Below the pieces are notes generated by a model. That model saw nothing but the letters and a program-made list of their open reading frames with translations, was not told where the DNA came from and searched no databases. DNA of 47,066 bases from Erysipelotrichaceae bacterium (GTDB lineage: Bacteria > Bacillota_I > Bacilli_A > Erysipelotrichales > Erysipelotrichaceae), in NCBI GenBank assembly GCA_017432545.1, contig JAFRJA010000119.1, positions 1-47,066 on the forward strand. Reading direction: 5' to 3'. The position numbers were made by a program, and so were the translations under genes. Positions 45,665-47,066 of this stretch are shown here, one piece after another (the stretch's first letter is position 1; every line of letters starts with the position of its first letter).

Positions 45665-47066
45665 AAAAAGTATGATCTGCTTTGCGGGATTATTAATCTT
45701 AGTTACCTGTGCTTCCTGCAAAGCAGATACTGCTGAAACCTATAAGGTCAAAGATTATCTCGATGACCTTTCTTATATAAGTGGCATAGGAATAAGTGAT
45801 GATATAGATGAGAATCTTGAAGATCTCAAGGAATGGGAGATCATTGATGAAGAAGATGAAAAAGAATATGATAAGGCTCTTAACTATGACTATCTGTCCA
45901 AAACCGTTAAAGGACTTCTTGATGATGAATCTCTGGATCTGAATGATTATATCCCTGAAGAATATAAGAAAAAGAAATATATAAGTGAAGAGGAAGCCAA
46001 TGAAGTAATTCATAAGGCGGTCGATCATATCAACAACAAGACTTTTGAACCGGATATCACGGCCATGTATGTCAAAGATCCCAAGAGTGAACTTGATGAA
46101 CTGGAAACAGGAGATCTTTTATTAAAAGACGGCCTATATTTCATTATTACCGGAGCTGACGAAGATCATTACAACTACAGAGAAGCGGAATTTGAAGAAG
46201 TATTCTCCTATCTTGATATATCTGATACCTATGAAGTTGATTTCTCGCAAGCGGAAGTAGTTTCCTATGGTGAAGAAGAAAATACCGCCTATCAGAACGA
46301 AAAGTTTACCTTGTTGTCAACGAATAATCATGTTTTCAATACGGATGGTTTCCGTATTTCATATACACTTAACAGAGCAGGAATCGATGTACATATCTCA
46401 AAAGATATAAATGGGATGAATGTCTATGGTGATCTGAGTATCAATAATATCAAGCCTTCCTTCAAATGGCTTTACAAGGAAGATGATCTCAAGAACTGCT
46501 ACTTCAATGTCAAATTCAATTCCACGGAAAAGATCGGCTGCTCGACCGGCAAGTATGGCAATTATCATCTTAAGTTTTCAAAGCTTGATTCTTCGACTTT
46601 CAAGAGTCTGGTGAAATCGATGATCGAACCAGCCAAGGATGAAGTAGAAGCTTCTTTACGCATCTGTTCGATCAGAACGCCGATCCCGGAGATCCCGACG
46701 GCTTATCTGGATCTGGATGTTCTGATCAAATTGTATACTTCAGGTAAAGCGGAGATCGATCTGTATAATTCGCATTCTCTGGGTTTTGAGACCAAGGATG
46801 GACATATCCGCTTTATCAATGACAATACCCATGATTACGACACGATCTTACAGGGTTCGGCCAAAGCGGCAGCCGGGATCAATATCGGTCTTGAAGCAGC
46901 AACCTTCAAACTGGCGGATGTCGAGCTTGATGGCGGTTTAAAGGGCGTTTTAAAGGCCACCATGCATCTGTATGATGATGAAGGTAATCTCAGTTCCGAA
47001 AAGACAAATATCGCTTATTCGACCTTGGAAGAGGTATCAAAAGGCAATCCTGATGTGAAGATCTGC
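45645..47066 (+). CDS. Large lipoprotein, incomplete at the window end, unknown function
   Basis: The frame is open from ATG 45645 to the last base, 474 codons with no stop. ATG 45645 (overlapping the WXG gene by 20 nt) gives a proper signal: a basic n-region, a hydrophobic core and a C-A-S-C lipobox with Cys25. ATG 45672 is the alternative; neither has a good ribosome site. The mature part is acidic (EDLKEWEIIDEEDEKEYDK) and then rich in beta-strand patterns. A repeat-poor domain around residues 230-470 has no recognised family. Position right after two WXG100 genes suggests a cell-surface role related to type VII secretion; that is inference only. Confidence 0.65.
   Translation, partial: MRLVSIRKSMICFAGLLILVTCASCKADTAETYKVKDYLDDLSYISGIGISDDIDENLEDLKEWEIIDEEDEKEYDKALNYDYLSKTVKGLLDDESLDLNDYIPEEYKKKKYISEEEANEVIHKAVDHINNKTFEPDITAMYVKDPKSELDELETGDLLLKDGLYFIITGADEDHYNYREAEFEEVFSYLDISDTYEVDFSQAEVVSYGEEENTAYQNEKFTLLSTNNHVFNTDGFRISYTLNRAGIDVHISKDINGMNVYGDLSINNIKPSFKWLYKEDDLKNCYFNVKFNSTEKIGCSTGKYGNYHLKFSKLDSSTFKSLVKSMIEPAKDEVEASLRICSIRTPIPEIPTAYLDLDVLIKLYTSGKAEIDLYNSHSLGFETKDGHIRFINDNTHDYDTILQGSAKAAAGINIGLEAATFKLADVELDGGLKGVLKATMHLYDDEGNLSSEKTNIAYSTLEEVSKGNPDVKIC

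Noticed and set aside
45699..46028. 109-codon minus-strand frame rich in Ile and Phe, resembling a membrane protein
   Set aside because: It is the antisense of the acidic coding region of the lipoprotein that runs to the window end; Glu/Asp codons read backwards give Phe/Ile.

Overview
The window looks like chromosomal DNA of a low-to-mid GC Bacillota, most likely a gut Erysipelotrichales-type organism. The reasons are gene order and family membership: hprK next to lgt, a pgk-tpiA-eno cluster, strong GGAGG ribosome sites on many genes, CcpA-type cre and LacI-type operators, and a WXG100 pair. The taxonomic guess is inference, since no rRNA or tRNA is present. TGA, TAA and TAG all end intact genes, so the standard stop set applies.

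Left edge (1-3732): a decaying segment. It holds a probable IS21-like element end (to about 111), a metallo-beta-lactamase-fold gene without its 5' part, a lipid-anchored HAD phosphatase cut by an in-frame TAA, an intact Nif3-family gene, and a minus-strand membrane protein cut by an in-frame TAG. Then come PAP2, a small lipoprotein, a CDF metal exporter with a Mn-type site signature, and a NamZ-type (DUF1343) muramidase lipoprotein.

8136-11407: a gene of unknown function, a 142-nt structured RNA closed by a perfect 13-bp helix, a reverse transcriptase with a YSDD active site, a ROK kinase and a DUF985 cupin. The RNA fills the whole gap before the reverse transcriptase. The only Shine-Dalgarno sequence lies at the 5' foot of its closing helix, and the start codon lies 8 nt after the 3' foot. 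This is my best candidate for an undescribed system.

11505-25572: a 7TM-PAS-GGDEF-EAL protein with a broken GGDEF motif and an intact EAL domain, an unknown protein, a nucleoside hydrolase, two minus-strand membrane proteins (one TraB-family), and a tightly overlapped five-gene operon: HD hydrolase, CmpB-like membrane protein, uvrA, hprK, and an Lgt-PpaX fusion. Then upp, yigZ with a membrane-protein partner, and a 47-residue small protein.

25636-30767: pgk, tpiA and eno (no gap or phosphoglycerate mutase), then an ABC exporter half-transporter.

30775-44887: a beta-glucan/cello-oligosaccharide locus arranged divergently around one control region (37138-37388). Leftward: cellobiose phosphorylase, a second long GH94 phosphorylase and a GH5 lipoprotein. 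Rightward: ABC importer (binding protein, two permeases, ATPase), a cytoplasmic GH5, a LacI regulator and an aldose 1-epimerase. The implied route is surface cleavage, import, phosphorolysis to glucose-1-phosphate, and repression by LacI plus CcpA.

45056-47066: two WXG100 proteins and the start of a lipoprotein that runs off the window, suggesting the edge of a type VII secretion locus.

A genome-wide style point: five genes have a near-perfect -10 box only 6-9 nt before the start codon and no Shine-Dalgarno, which predicts leaderless transcripts. No gene-free stretch exceeds 300 bases.
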